From NCBI RefSeq assembly GCF_000264295.1, contig NZ_AJXT01000059.1:1-50546 (forward strand): DNA of 50,546 nucleotides, written 5' to 3'. Origin of the DNA: Rhodanobacter spathiphylli B39 (GTDB lineage Bacteria > Pseudomonadota > Gammaproteobacteria > Xanthomonadales > Rhodanobacteraceae). The position numbers were made by a program, and so were the translations under genes. Numbering within the stretch: position 1 is the stretch's first letter; each line of letters opens with the position of its first letter. Under the pieces are notes generated by a model. That model saw only the letters and a program-made list of their open reading frames with translations. It did not search any database and was not told the DNA's origin. Of the stretch, positions 9,922 to 17,291 are shown piece by piece.

Positions 9922-10579
9922 GCTCGATCCTCCCGTCGCGCAGGCTGATCTGCCGCTGCGCCCGCGCAGCGACGTCGGCGTCATGGGTGACCATCACCAC
10001 GGTCTGGCCGTCGCCATGCACTTCGGCGAGCAGGGCCAGCACGTCGGCGGCGCTCTTCGAGTCGAGGTTGCCGGTGGGCTCGTCGGCCAGCAGCAGGGCC
10101 GGCTTCATCAGCAAGGCGCGGGCGATCGCCACGCGCTGCATCTGACCGCCGGACAGCTGCCCCGGGCGATGTGCCAGGTGCCGCTGCAGGCCCATCCGCT
10201 GCAGCAGTTCGTGGGCGCGCTGTTCCAGCCCTTCGTCGGAGCCGCGCAGGAAGCGCCGAGGCAGCAGTGCGTTCTCCAGCACGCTCAGGCGCGGCAGCAG
10301 GTGGAACGACTGGAACACGAAACCGATGCGGCGGTTGCGGAAATCGCTGGCGCGCTCGTCGTCGAAGGTGGAGACGTCGACGTCATCCAGCAGGTAACGA
10401 CCGCTGTCCGGCCGATCGAGGCAGCCAAGCATGTTGAGCAAGGTGGACTTGCCCGAACCGGACGGCCCGACGATGGCCATGAACTGGCCCTGCGGCACCG
10501 CGAAACTGACCCCGTCCAGCGCGGCGATGAGCTGCCCGCCGATCCGGTAATGACGTGTCACCGCCTCCATGCGCACCAT
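9905..10579 (-). CDS. ABC transporter ATP-binding protein (MacB/LolD type)
   Basis: A 224-residue stand-alone nucleotide-binding subunit. Walker A is GPSGSGKST (38-46), the signature is LSGGQMQR (142-149), Walker B is ALLLADEP (161-168) followed by TGNLD, and the H-loop is VTHD. It belongs to the LolD/MacB/FtsE-like group that pairs with FtsX-type permeases such as the one at 5610-6842. The ATG at 10579 follows a GGGGGC purine-rich tract on the minus strand; the frame is open well upstream, but homologues begin at MVRMEAVTRHYRIGG. It is the first gene of the exporter operon, and the 113 bp upstream to the SNF2 gene end should contain its promoter. Confidence 0.93.
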   Translation of the reverse strand: MVRMEAVTRHYRIGGQLIAALDGVSFAVPQGQFMAIVGPSGSGKSTLLNMLGCLDRPDSGRYLLDDVDVSTFDDERASDFRNRRIGFVFQSFHLLPRLSVLENALLPRRFLRGSDEGLEQRAHELLQRMGLQRHLAHRPGQLSGGQMQRVAIARALLMKPALLLADEPTGNLDSKSAADVLALLAEVHGDGQTVVMVTHDADVAARAQRQISLRDGRIEHDSAA

Positions 10580-10692
10580 CGTGTTGCCGCCCCCCGTCAA
10601 GCACTTCCTCGAGTGTTGCGGTTGATGACTGCTTTGACAAGTATCTGTGCCACGGCGGATATCCACCGCCGCGTCGCACCTGCCGAAGCGGC

Positions 10693-13600
10693 TCAGCCCG
10701 GTGCCAGCAGCGCGTCCAGGTCGCCTTCGTCGAAGCTGAGCTTCTGCCGGCTGCCGCCGCCTTCCAGCACGGCGGCGGCCAGTTCGGCCTTCCGCTCCTT
10801 CAGTTCCTCGATGCGCTCCTCCACCGTGCCCGAGGTGATCAGGCGGAACACGAACACCGGCTTGTCCTGGCCGATGCGGTGGGCGCGATCGGACGCCTGC
10901 GCTTCGGCGGCGGGATTCCACCACGGGTCGTAGTGGATCACGGTGTCGGCGGCGGTGAGGTTGAGGCCCACGCCGCCGGCCTTCAGCGACAGCAGGAACA
11001 GGGGCACGTCGCCGTTCTGGAAACGTTGCACGGGCTCGGCGCGATCGCGGGTGTCGCCGGTGAGGGTGACGTAGCGGATGCGCCGGCGGTCGAGTTCGGC
11101 GGCGATCAGCTTCAGCATGCCGGTGAACTGCGAGAACAGCAGCACCTTGCGGCCTTCGTCGAGCAGCGCCGGCAGCATGTCCATCAGCAGTTCGAACTTG
11201 GCCGATTCATGCACGCCACGCGCGGCCTCCAGCTTCACCAGGCGCGGATCGCAACAGACCTGGCGCAGCTTCAGCAGCGCGTCCAGCACCACGATGCCCG
11301 AATGCGAAATGCCGCGCTCGGCGATCACCTCGCGCAGTTCCTCGGCCAGCGACAGGCGCAGGCCTTCGTACAGCTCGCGCTGGCGGCCTTCCAGCACCAC
11401 GCGGCGGGTGATCTCGGTCTTCGGCGGCAGCTCCTTGGCCACCTGCGACTTGGTCCGGCGCAGGATGAATGGCGAGATGCGCAGGTTCAGCCGCTGCTGG
11501 CATTCCTCGTCGTGCTGCTTCTCGATCGGCACGCGGTAGAAACGCCGGAACGCACTCTCGTCGCCGAGCAGGCCGGGCACCGCCAGGTCGACCTGCGACC
11601 ACAGCTCGCCCAGATGGTTTTCCAGCGGCGTGCCGGTAAGGCAGACATAACGCGGCGTGCGCAGGCTGAGCAAGGCGCGGCGCGCCTGGGTGCGCGGGTT
11701 CTTCACCTGCTGCGCCTCGTCCAGCACGATCAGCGCGAACGGTTGCTGGCGCAGCGCCACCACGTCGCGCGGCAACAATGCGTAGCTGGTCAGCACGATG
11801 TCCTGCGCGCCCAGCTGGTCGAACTCCTCGGCGCGCTGCGGGCCGTGCAGGGTCAGCACCTGCAGCATCGGCGCGAAGCGGGCGATTTCCGACTGCCAGT
11901 TCGGGATCAGGCTGGTCGGCACCACGATCAGCGCAGGCTGGCTCAGCGCACCGCCCTGTTTCAGCGACAGCAGATGGGTGATCAGCTGCAGCGTCTTGCC
12001 CAGGCCCATGTCATCGGCCAGCACGCCGCCAACGCCGGCCTCGGCCAGCGCATTCAGCCAGCGCAGGCCTTCGCGCTGGTACGGCCGCATCTCGACGGTG
12101 AGGCCTTCGGGCACCGCATCGCTGGCGCGCTCGGCGGCATCGCGCAGGCGCGCGGCGAAGCCGAGCAACGGCTCGGCCGCTTCCAGCTGGCTGCCACCGG
12201 GCATCGCCGCGGCCAGCTCTTCGAGCCGGCCTGCCTGCACCCGCGGCAGGTGGAGCTTCTTGCGCGGCTTCTCCAGGTATTCGGCCAGCGGCGCCAGCAG
12301 GCCGCGCAGTTCCTTCAGTCGCACCGGCACGCGCCGGCGCGCATCGACCGGCGCGTACCACACCGCGTCTTCCGGTTCGTTCGGCGCCGGGCTCAGGTTC
12401 AGCTGATGCTCGGCCAGCGCCTGCGCCACGGCGGGCAGCAGGTTGTGCCGCTGGCCATCCAGCTCGATGCCGATTTCCAGGTCGAAGGCATGGTCGTCGG
12501 CGTCCTCCACCGCGTGGCCGTACCACTGTACCGGGCCTTCCAGCACTTCGAACGGGAAGCTGGGCGCGTACTCGACGTGGAAGTTCTCGGCCTCCAGCTT
12601 GGGCCGCAGCGCCAGCCAGCGGGCGGGCGTGTTGACCTCCAGCGCGCCGGCATAGCCGGTGCCGGGAAACAGCCACGCGTCGTCGGGCAAGGTCTCGGCC
12701 ACGTCCCATGGCAGGCCTTCGGTATCCACGCCGGGGGTGAGGCCGGCGCGCTCGAGCTGTTCCATCGCGGTCAGTTCTTCGGCGCGGCGACGGTTGATCT
12801 CCACCAGTTGCCCGTTGCGCACCCGGCGCACCAGCGGTTCGCCACCGCGGCCGGGCAGGCGTTCGCCGGCGTAGTCGAAGGCCAGCCTGGCGTAGCCGAG
12901 CGGCGGCGTGCCGGCGGCCAGCCGGGCATGCCGGGTCAGCGCGTGCAGGATCAGGATGGGCTTGGGCGCCAGCTCCGAGCGGCGCACCTCGCCGAACACC
13001 TGGGGCGGCGGCACCCGCGTGGCGAGGCGACTGCCGCTCAAGCGGCTGCGCAGGCGGCGACCGTGCTCATGCTTCAGCGGCGGCAGGTCGAGCCAGTGGG
13101 TCTCCTCGCCGACGGCATCGAAGCGGCCCACGGTGGCGCGCTCCACATCGAGATACCACAGGCAGTCGATGCGCAGCAGGCGCTGGCTGTGCGGCAGCAC
13201 CGGCAACAGGCGCTGGCTGCCGTCCGGCTCCATCTTCCAGTGCCAGTTGAGCTGGTGCGACTTGCCGCGCGACAGGCGCAGGCCAGCCAGCCCGCCGAGG
13301 AAACAGGGCGCGGTGTCGAGGATCTCGGCCAACAGGGTGTCGCCGACGTGGCCGCCCATGCGCGCATAGCTGCGCCCCTTGCGCACGTTCTGCGGCAGGC
13401 CGAGCATGGTCGCGGCCAGGCGTTGCTCGTGGGGCTGCAGCGGCGACTGCGCCAGGTGCCGACTGTCCAGCGGCACCGGCCGCGCGTAGCGACCGTGCTC
13501 GACCACGCCGAGCAGCACCGGCGCCACGTCCAGGCGCGCGAACGGGGCATTCTCTTCGGGCATCACTTCCAGGAAGAAACCGAGCACGCCCGGCTCGTCC

Positions 13601-13716
13601 GTCGCGGTCGGCCGGGGCGCAGCCAGCAGCCGTCGCCATGCCTGCGGCAGGGCTTCGTCATCGCCGGATGCTGCGCTGGCGGCGTGCTGTTTCTCGTCCG
13701 GTTGCTGCATGCGCAT
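10693..13716 (-). CDS. SNF2-family DEAD/DEAH-type helicase-like ATPase
   Basis: A 1,007-residue protein. The C-terminal half is a complete Swi2/Snf2 ATPase: motif I DDMGLGKT (about 570), Ia VVPTSL, II DEAQ, III LTGTPLEN, then the second RecA lobe with LFSQFTGML, motif V LKAGGVGLNLTAAD and motif VI QASDRAHRIGQ. The N-terminal 550 residues are a poorly conserved domain seen in bacterial SNF2 proteins of the HepA/RapA-like group. I see no CxC zinc-type SWIM motif. Such proteins translocate on double-stranded DNA or remodel protein-nucleic acid complexes; the target is unknown. The start is uncertain: ATGs at 13716 and 13710 are both plausible, and a TTG-initiated extension to 13797 is less likely. 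Confidence 0.9.
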   Translation of the reverse strand: MRMQQPDEKQHAASAASGDDEALPQAWRRLLAAPRPTATDEPGVLGFFLEVMPEENAPFARLDVAPVLLGVVEHGRYARPVPLDSRHLAQSPLQPHEQRLAATMLGLPQNVRKGRSYARMGGHVGDTLLAEILDTAPCFLGGLAGLRLSRGKSHQLNWHWKMEPDGSQRLLPVLPHSQRLLRIDCLWYLDVERATVGRFDAVGEETHWLDLPPLKHEHGRRLRSRLSGSRLATRVPPPQVFGEVRRSELAPKPILILHALTRHARLAAGTPPLGYARLAFDYAGERLPGRGGEPLVRRVRNGQLVEINRRRAEELTAMEQLERAGLTPGVDTEGLPWDVAETLPDDAWLFPGTGYAGALEVNTPARWLALRPKLEAENFHVEYAPSFPFEVLEGPVQWYGHAVEDADDHAFDLEIGIELDGQRHNLLPAVAQALAEHQLNLSPAPNEPEDAVWYAPVDARRRVPVRLKELRGLLAPLAEYLEKPRKKLHLPRVQAGRLEELAAAMPGGSQLEAAEPLLGFAARLRDAAERASDAVPEGLTVEMRPYQREGLRWLNALAEAGVGGVLADDMGLGKTLQLITHLLSLKQGGALSQPALIVVPTSLIPNWQSEIARFAPMLQVLTLHGPQRAEEFDQLGAQDIVLTSYALLPRDVVALRQQPFALIVLDEAQQVKNPRTQARRALLSLRTPRYVCLTGTPLENHLGELWSQVDLAVPGLLGDESAFRRFYRVPIEKQHDEECQQRLNLRISPFILRRTKSQVAKELPPKTEITRRVVLEGRQRELYEGLRLSLAEELREVIAERGISHSGIVVLDALLKLRQVCCDPRLVKLEAARGVHESAKFELLMDMLPALLDEGRKVLLFSQFTGMLKLIAAELDRRRIRYVTLTGDTRDRAEPVQRFQNGDVPLFLLSLKAGGVGLNLTAADTVIHYDPWWNPAAEAQASDRAHRIGQDKPVFVFRLITSGTVEERIEELKERKAELAAAVLEGGGSRQKLSFDEGDLDALLAPG

Positions 13717-13832
13717 GCGGTCCGTGGCGATGACCAAAACATTGAGCTTAGCAGCGCGCGGGCTGGATGCGATCGTTGCGATCGCATCGCCGGCCAATGC
13801 GGACCGGGGCGCGGGGGAGAATCAGGTCCGGT

Positions 13833-13861
13833 GAAGAAAACCACTTCCTGTGGTTTTCTTC
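13833..13861 (-). terminator. 12-bp perfect inverted repeat, candidate gpsA terminator
   Basis: GAAGAAAACCAC at 13833-13844 pairs perfectly with GTGGTTTTCTTC at 13850-13861 across a 5-nt loop. On the minus strand, downstream of gpsA, the distal arm is T-rich (GTGGTTTTCTTC), so it could act as an intrinsic terminator before the SNF2 gene. The lack of a clean U-run after the stem keeps confidence moderate. Confidence 0.4.
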
Positions 13862-13865
13862 TATC

Positions 13866-13947
13866 GCACGTCCGGTACACGCCCGGACGTGCTCACGCGG
13901 ATCAGTCACTTGCGTGACCGATCCGCGTCCGGCCATCCCTGGCCGGG
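13866..13947. repeat. REP-like palindrome cluster, copy 1
   Basis: Three adjacent hairpins fill this gap. GCACGTCCGG (13866-13875) pairs with 13883-13892. CGCGGATC, A, GTCAC (13896-13909), a 4-nt loop, then GTGAC, C, GATCCGCG (13914-13927) makes a long near-perfect palindrome. CCGGCCA (13929-13935) pairs with TGGCCGG (13940-13946). The last two are found again, in inverted orientation and about 90 percent identical, at 24900-24949. Two copies in 50 kb, both just beyond stop codons, suggest a REP/BIME-type extragenic element. Confidence 0.65.
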
Positions 13948-13973
13948 CTTCGAGGTTGAAAAATCACAACCTC

Positions 13974-14999
13974 TCAGGCGTTGCCGAACAGCCCGTGCGG
14001 ATATTCCGGCTTCTGCTCGCGCGCCATCAGCGCCTTGAGCCCTGCCACCGGAGTGACCTCGCCATGCAGCACGGCGCGCACGCTGGCACTGATCGGCAGG
14101 TCCAGGCCGTGCTTGTCGGCCAGCCGTGCCACCTCGTCGGCGGTGAGGATGCTTTCGACCACCTGGCCGATCCGGCGCACCGCTTCGTCGATCGCGATGC
14201 CCTGGCCCAGCGCCAGACCCAGCCGGCGGTTGCGCGACAGGTCGCCGGTGCAGGTCAGCACCAGGTCGCCCAGGCCGGAAAGCCCGATCAGGGTTTCCGG
14301 CCGCGCGCCCAGCGCCACGCCCAGCCGCAGCATCTCGTTCATGCCGCGGGTGATCAGGCCGGCGCGGGCGTTGAGGCCCAGGTCCATGCCGTCGGCGATG
14401 CCGGTGGCCACCGCCAGCACGTTCTTCATCGCCCCGCCAAGCTCGGCGCCCAGCACGTCGCCGCCGGAATACGCGCGCAGGTTCGGCGCGTGCAGCAGGG
14501 TCGCCAGCTGCTGCGCGAACGCCGCATCGTCCGAGTGCACGGTGACGGCGCTGGGCAGGCCGGACGCCACTTCCTTCGCAAACGAGGGCCCGGTGACCAC
14601 GGCCGCCGCGCGACCGGGCAGCTTCTCCGCCACCAGCTCGTGCAGGAAACGGCCGGTGCCCGGCTCGAAACCCTTGGTGGCCCAGGCGATCGCGGTATCC
14701 GCATCGAGCAGCGGTGCCAGTTCGTCCAGCATGCTGGCGAAGGCATGGCTGGGCACCACGATCAGTACGATGCCGGCGCCGCGCACGGCGCGGGCCAGGT
14801 CGCTTTCGTAGCCCAGTTGCTCCGGCAACTCGATGTCCGGCAGGTAGCGCTGGTTGACGCGAGCGGCCGCCATCGCCGCCAGGGCCCCGGCATCGCGCCC
14901 CCACAAGGTGGTGGGCACGCCGTTGCGTGCGATCAGGGCCGCCAGCGCAGTGCCCCAGGAGCCGGCGCCGAGAACGGTCAGCTTCGGGTGGTCAGGCAT
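13974..14999 (-). CDS. gpsA: NAD(P)-dependent glycerol-3-phosphate dehydrogenase
   Basis: Cytoplasmic enzyme reducing dihydroxyacetone phosphate to sn-glycerol-3-phosphate, the backbone of phospholipids and the substrate for PlsB, which is encoded at 33389 in this window. The 341-residue protein has the Rossmann motif GAGSWGTA (11-18), ATKG (K110), GPSFA (138-142), the catalytic lysine K193 in GGAMKNVLA, and the substrate-binding [10 protein letters not shown] and [11 protein letters not shown] stretches. The length and start (ATG at 14999) fit the family. It follows secB by only 9 bp on the same strand, the secB-gpsA order seen in many gammaproteobacteria. Confidence 0.97.
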   Translation of the reverse strand: MPDHPKLTVLGAGSWGTALAALIARNGVPTTLWGRDAGALAAMAAARVNQRYLPDIELPEQLGYESDLARAVRGAGIVLIVVPSHAFASMLDELAPLLDADTAIAWATKGFEPGTGRFLHELVAEKLPGRAAAVVTGPSFAKEVASGLPSAVTVHSDDAAFAQQLATLLHAPNLRAYSGGDVLGAELGGAMKNVLAVATGIADGMDLGLNARAGLITRGMNEMLRLGVALGARPETLIGLSGLGDLVLTCTGDLSRNRRLGLALGQGIAIDEAVRRIGQVVESILTADEVARLADKHGLDLPISASVRAVLHGEVTPVAGLKALMAREQKPEYPHGLFGNA

Positions 15000-15008
15000 G
15001 GGCCGGAC

Positions 15009-15512
15009 TCAGCTGTTCAGCGTGGCCGGGGCTTCGTCGCCGCCCATCGCGCGGCGCTGCTGTTCCGCGAACAGCGCATCGAAGTTGATCGGCTGCAGCA
15101 GGAACGGCGGGAAGCCGCCTTCCAGCACCAGCGACGAAATCACCTGGCGGGCGTACGGGAACAGCAGGTTCGGGCAGTAGCTGCCGATGATGCCGGCCTG
15201 GTCGGCCTCGCTGAAGCCGGCGATGCCGAACACGCCGGCCTGCTCCACTTCCGCCAGGTACGCGGTGCGCTGGCCGATGGTGCAGGTCAGGGTCAGGCTG
15301 AGCACCACTTCGTACATGTTGTTGCCCAGATCGGTGGCCTTCTGGCCCAGGTTCAGCTGCACCTGCGGCTGATCCTTCTCGTCGATCTCCTGGAAGATCT
15401 GCGGCGCGTTCGGCGCCTCGAAGGACACGTCCTTCACGTAGATCTTCTGCATCACCAGCTGCGGCTGACTGGACTGGCCGTTGGCCTGGTCGTTGGTGAT
15501 CTCTTGTGCCAT
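15009..15512 (-). CDS. secB: Protein-export chaperone SecB
   Basis: Homotetrameric cytoplasmic chaperone that keeps preproteins unfolded and hands them to SecA. The 167-residue sequence has the recognisable SecB core: QKIYVKDVSFEAPNAP (about 22-37), the LTLTCTIG strand, AYLAEVEQAGVF, and the C-terminal GSYCPNLLFPYARQVIS plus FPPFLLQPINFDALF region. The frame continues upstream to 15806, but MAQEITNDQ at 15512 is the family start, with a short acidic and Gln-rich N-terminus. It is immediately upstream of gpsA and divergent from rpmB-rpmG. Confidence 0.97.
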   Translation of the reverse strand: MAQEITNDQANGQSSQPQLVMQKIYVKDVSFEAPNAPQIFQEIDEKDQPQVQLNLGQKATDLGNNMYEVVLSLTLTCTIGQRTAYLAEVEQAGVFGIAGFSEADQAGIIGSYCPNLLFPYARQVISSLVLEGGFPPFLLQPINFDALFAEQQRRAMGGDEAPATLNS

Positions 15513-15612
15513 CGGGCGTTCCTCGAGTCGGGTCGTTTGAATAAAAGAGGACGATTGTTCCATACATCCCCGCCGCGCGCACGCCGGCGGGGACCGCCAA
15601 ATGCGGCAAAGA

Positions 15613-15642
15613 TTGCGCAGGGCGCTGTTTTTCTGCGAGAAT
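15613..15642 (+). promoter_or_regulatory. Candidate sigma-70 promoter for rpmB-rpmG
   Basis: TTGCGC (15613-15618), an 18-nt spacer, and GAGAAT (15637-15642) preceded by TGC, which gives an extended -10. Predicted transcription start is near 15649, leaving a leader of about 156 nt before rpmB. This rests on consensus match and position only. Confidence 0.4.
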
Positions 15643-15662
15643 ACGCGGCTCGCCTCTGTCGA

Positions 15663-15781
15663 CCCGGTGTTTCCGGGCGGTCCGCCACGCGGTACGGACC
15701 TCACGCTCACGCGACGCAAGACCTCCAGCATCGCGTGGCGCATGGCGCCGCTGGGCCGATCACACCCTGGCCAACGGGTGT
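15663..15781 (+). promoter_or_regulatory. Structured 5' leader of the rpmB-rpmG mRNA
   Basis: Four consecutive stems occur between the candidate promoter and rpmB: CCCGG/CCGGG (15663-15677), GGTCCG/CGGACC (15679-15700), GGCGC/GCGCC with a 3-nt loop (15737-15749), and ACACCC/GGGTGT (15762-15781). The last is followed by an A-run and the GGAGG ribosome binding site. Ribosomal protein operons often carry such leaders for feedback by the encoded protein. I know of no established leader motif that matches, so regulation is inference. Confidence 0.35.
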
Positions 15782-15804
15782 CAAAAAAATTTACGGAGGT
15801 CGTC

Positions 15805-16041
15805 ATGGCCCGTGTATGTCAAGTCACCGGTAAGGGTGTGATGAGCGGCAACAACGTCTCGCACGCCAACAACCGTACCCGTCGCCGCTGGTTGCCGAAC
15901 CTGCATGAGCGTCGTTTCTGGGTGGCCAGCGAGAATCGCTGGATCAAGCTGCGCGTTTCCAACAACGCCCTGCGCACCATCGACAAGAATGGCATCGAGG
16001 CCGTGATTGCCGACATGCGCGCCCGCGGCGAAAAGGTCTGA
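15805..16041 (+). CDS. rpmB: 50S ribosomal protein L28
   Basis: A 78-residue basic protein of the large ribosomal subunit. [25 protein letters not shown] and [12 protein letters not shown] identify L28 of the proteobacterial type, and the length is exactly typical. GGAGG at 15795-15799 gives an ideal ribosome binding site for the ATG at 15805. It is followed after 10 bp by rpmG in the conserved rpmB-rpmG order. Confidence 0.98.
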   Translation: MARVCQVTGKGVMSGNNVSHANNRTRRRWLPNLHERRFWVASENRWIKLRVSNNALRTIDKNGIEAVIADMRARGEKV

Positions 16042-16051
16042 GGATCAAACC

Positions 16052-16219
16052 ATGGCTAACAAGACCCAAGACAAGATCCGCATGATCTCCACGGCCGGCA
16101 CCGGTCACTTCTACACCACGCAGAAGAACAAGAAGAACACCCCGGAAAAGTTCGAGTTCAAGAAGTACGATCCGGTGGTTCGCAAGCACGTGATGTACAA
16201 GGAAGGCAAGATCAAGTAA
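16052..16219 (+). CDS. rpmG: 50S ribosomal protein L33
   Basis: A 55-residue basic protein of the large subunit near the E site. The sequence ([47 protein letters not shown]) is clearly L33. It has no CxxC pairs, so it is the zinc-independent C-minus form. It is cotranscribed with rpmB and followed directly by a strong intrinsic terminator. Confidence 0.98.
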   Translation: MANKTQDKIRMISTAGTGHFYTTQKNKKNTPEKFEFKKYDPVVRKHVMYKEGKIK

Positions 16220-16235
16220 TTGATCGACGCGCCGA

Positions 16236-16268
16236 AGAAAACCCGCCCCCCGTGGCGGGTTTTCTTTT
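16236..16268 (+). terminator. Intrinsic terminator after rpmG
   Basis: GAAAACCCGCC (16237-16247) and GGCGGGTTTTC (16254-16264) form a stem around a short C-rich loop, followed by TTTT. This ends the rpmB-rpmG transcript 17 bp after the stop codon. Confidence 0.85.
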
Positions 16269-16309
16269 GCCTGCTTGCCGGGCCGGCGACTGCCACGCAT
16301 CATCGCCGG

Positions 16310-16885
16310 ATGAGTCCCGCCCCGTTGATCGCATTGTTTCCCGAGCTGCTCGGCGACGAGAGCTGGCGACAGTTGCCAGCGGCGGTGCAGGCCATGCACG
16401 GCTCGTCACCACGGTTGCAGGCGAACGGCCTGGCCGACATCACCGGCGACCGCCGCCTGCCCGCACGCTGGTTGCGCCGGCTGCTGGGCTTGCCGTCGCC
16501 AGGCCCGGCGCAGGCACTGGCACTGACCATCGAACGCCGCGACGACCGCGAGGTCTGGACCCGCCGTTTCGCCAGCAGGCAGATGCGCTCCACGCTGGGC
16601 CGGCGCAACGGCTCGCCCCTGCTGTTCGAAACGCTGGGACCGGCCCGGCTGGGTTTCGCCCTGCGCCAGGACGGTGACGCGATCGACTGGCAGCTGCGCA
16701 GCGTGCACTTCCTCGGCCTGCCCTGCCCGCGGGCGCTGCATGGCCAGGTGCTTTCGCGCAGCGGCATCCGTGACGGTCGCTACCAGTTCAGCGTCGACGT
16801 GCGGCTGCCGTGGCTGGGCCAGCTGGTCGCCTACCACGGCTGGCTGGAACCTTCGCAAACCGGGGCAACACCGGATGAAGGCTGA
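16310..16885 (+). CDS. DUF4166 domain-containing protein
   Basis: A 191-residue protein. The segment PLLFETLGPARLGFALRQDGDAIDWQ, followed by HFLGLPCPRAL and RYQFSVDVRLPWLGQLVAYHGWLEP, matches the DUF4166 pattern as I remember it. That domain is found alone or attached to saccharopine-dehydrogenase-like enzymes. No signal peptide or membrane segment is seen. The ATG at 16310 has a weak ribosome binding site; the frame is open upstream through the rpmG terminator, which argues against an earlier start. It overlaps the next gene by 11 bp, so the two are translationally coupled. A saccharopine-dehydrogenase-like enzyme is encoded convergently at 17281-18393, consistent with a shared pathway. Confidence 0.75.
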   Translation: MSPAPLIALFPELLGDESWRQLPAAVQAMHGSSPRLQANGLADITGDRRLPARWLRRLLGLPSPGPAQALALTIERRDDREVWTRRFASRQMRSTLGRRNGSPLLFETLGPARLGFALRQDGDAIDWQLRSVHFLGLPCPRALHGQVLSRSGIRDGRYQFSVDVRLPWLGQLVAYHGWLEPSQTGATPDEG

Positions 16886-17291
16886 AACCGCCGCACCGGT
16901 GATCGTGTTCGACGGCGTCTGCCTGCTGTGCAGTCGCTGGGTGCGCTTCCTGCTGAAGCACGATCGCGCATCGCGCTATCACTTCGCCGCGATGCAATCG
17001 GAGCACGGCCGCGCCCTGCTGCTGGCGCACGGGCTGGACCCGGACTCGCCGCTGTCGTTCCTGCTGGTCGAAGACCAGTATGGCTACACCGACACCCGGG
17101 CGATCGTGCAGATCCTGCGCAGCCTGGGCCAGCGTCGCTGGCGCTGGCTGGGCCATGCGCTGCATCGGGTGCCGCGCTGGCTCGCCGACCCGGCCTATCG
17201 CTTCGTGGCCCGCCACCGCTACCGGATCTTCGGACAGAGCCGCAGCTGCTTCGTGCCCACGCCGGAACAACGCGCGCGTTTCAGCCCGTAA
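16875..17291 (+). CDS. DCC1-family thiol-disulfide oxidoreductase
   Basis: A 138-residue protein of the DCC/YuxK family (DUF393). The defining motif is FDGVCLLCS, i.e. DxxCxxC with C16 and C19, at the N-terminus. The rest has the usual pattern: RYHFAAMQSE, SFLLVEDQYGYTDTRAIVQILR, RWLADPAYRFVARHRYRIFG. The family is predicted to be thioredoxin-fold redox enzymes; partners are unknown. It overlaps the DUF4166 gene by 11 bp upstream and overlaps convergently (11 bp) the end of the saccharopine-dehydrogenase-like gene. Confidence 0.88.
   Translation: MKAETAAPVIVFDGVCLLCSRWVRFLLKHDRASRYHFAAMQSEHGRALLLAHGLDPDSPLSFLLVEDQYGYTDTRAIVQILRSLGQRRWRWLGHALHRVPRWLADPAYRFVARHRYRIFGQSRSCFVPTPEQRARFSP

Noticed and set aside
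10580..10692. Possible sigma-54 promoter (TGGCAC followed by TTGT on the minus strand) ahead of the exporter operon.
   Set aside because: The spacing between the elements is one base too long and the required GC at -12 is replaced by GT.
10555..13917. A 1,120-codon open frame antisense to the SNF2 helicase gene.
   Set aside because: Its translation is Gln/His/Arg/Ala-rich low-complexity sequence typical of the antisense shadow of a GC-rich gene; the helicase motifs on the other strand are intact.
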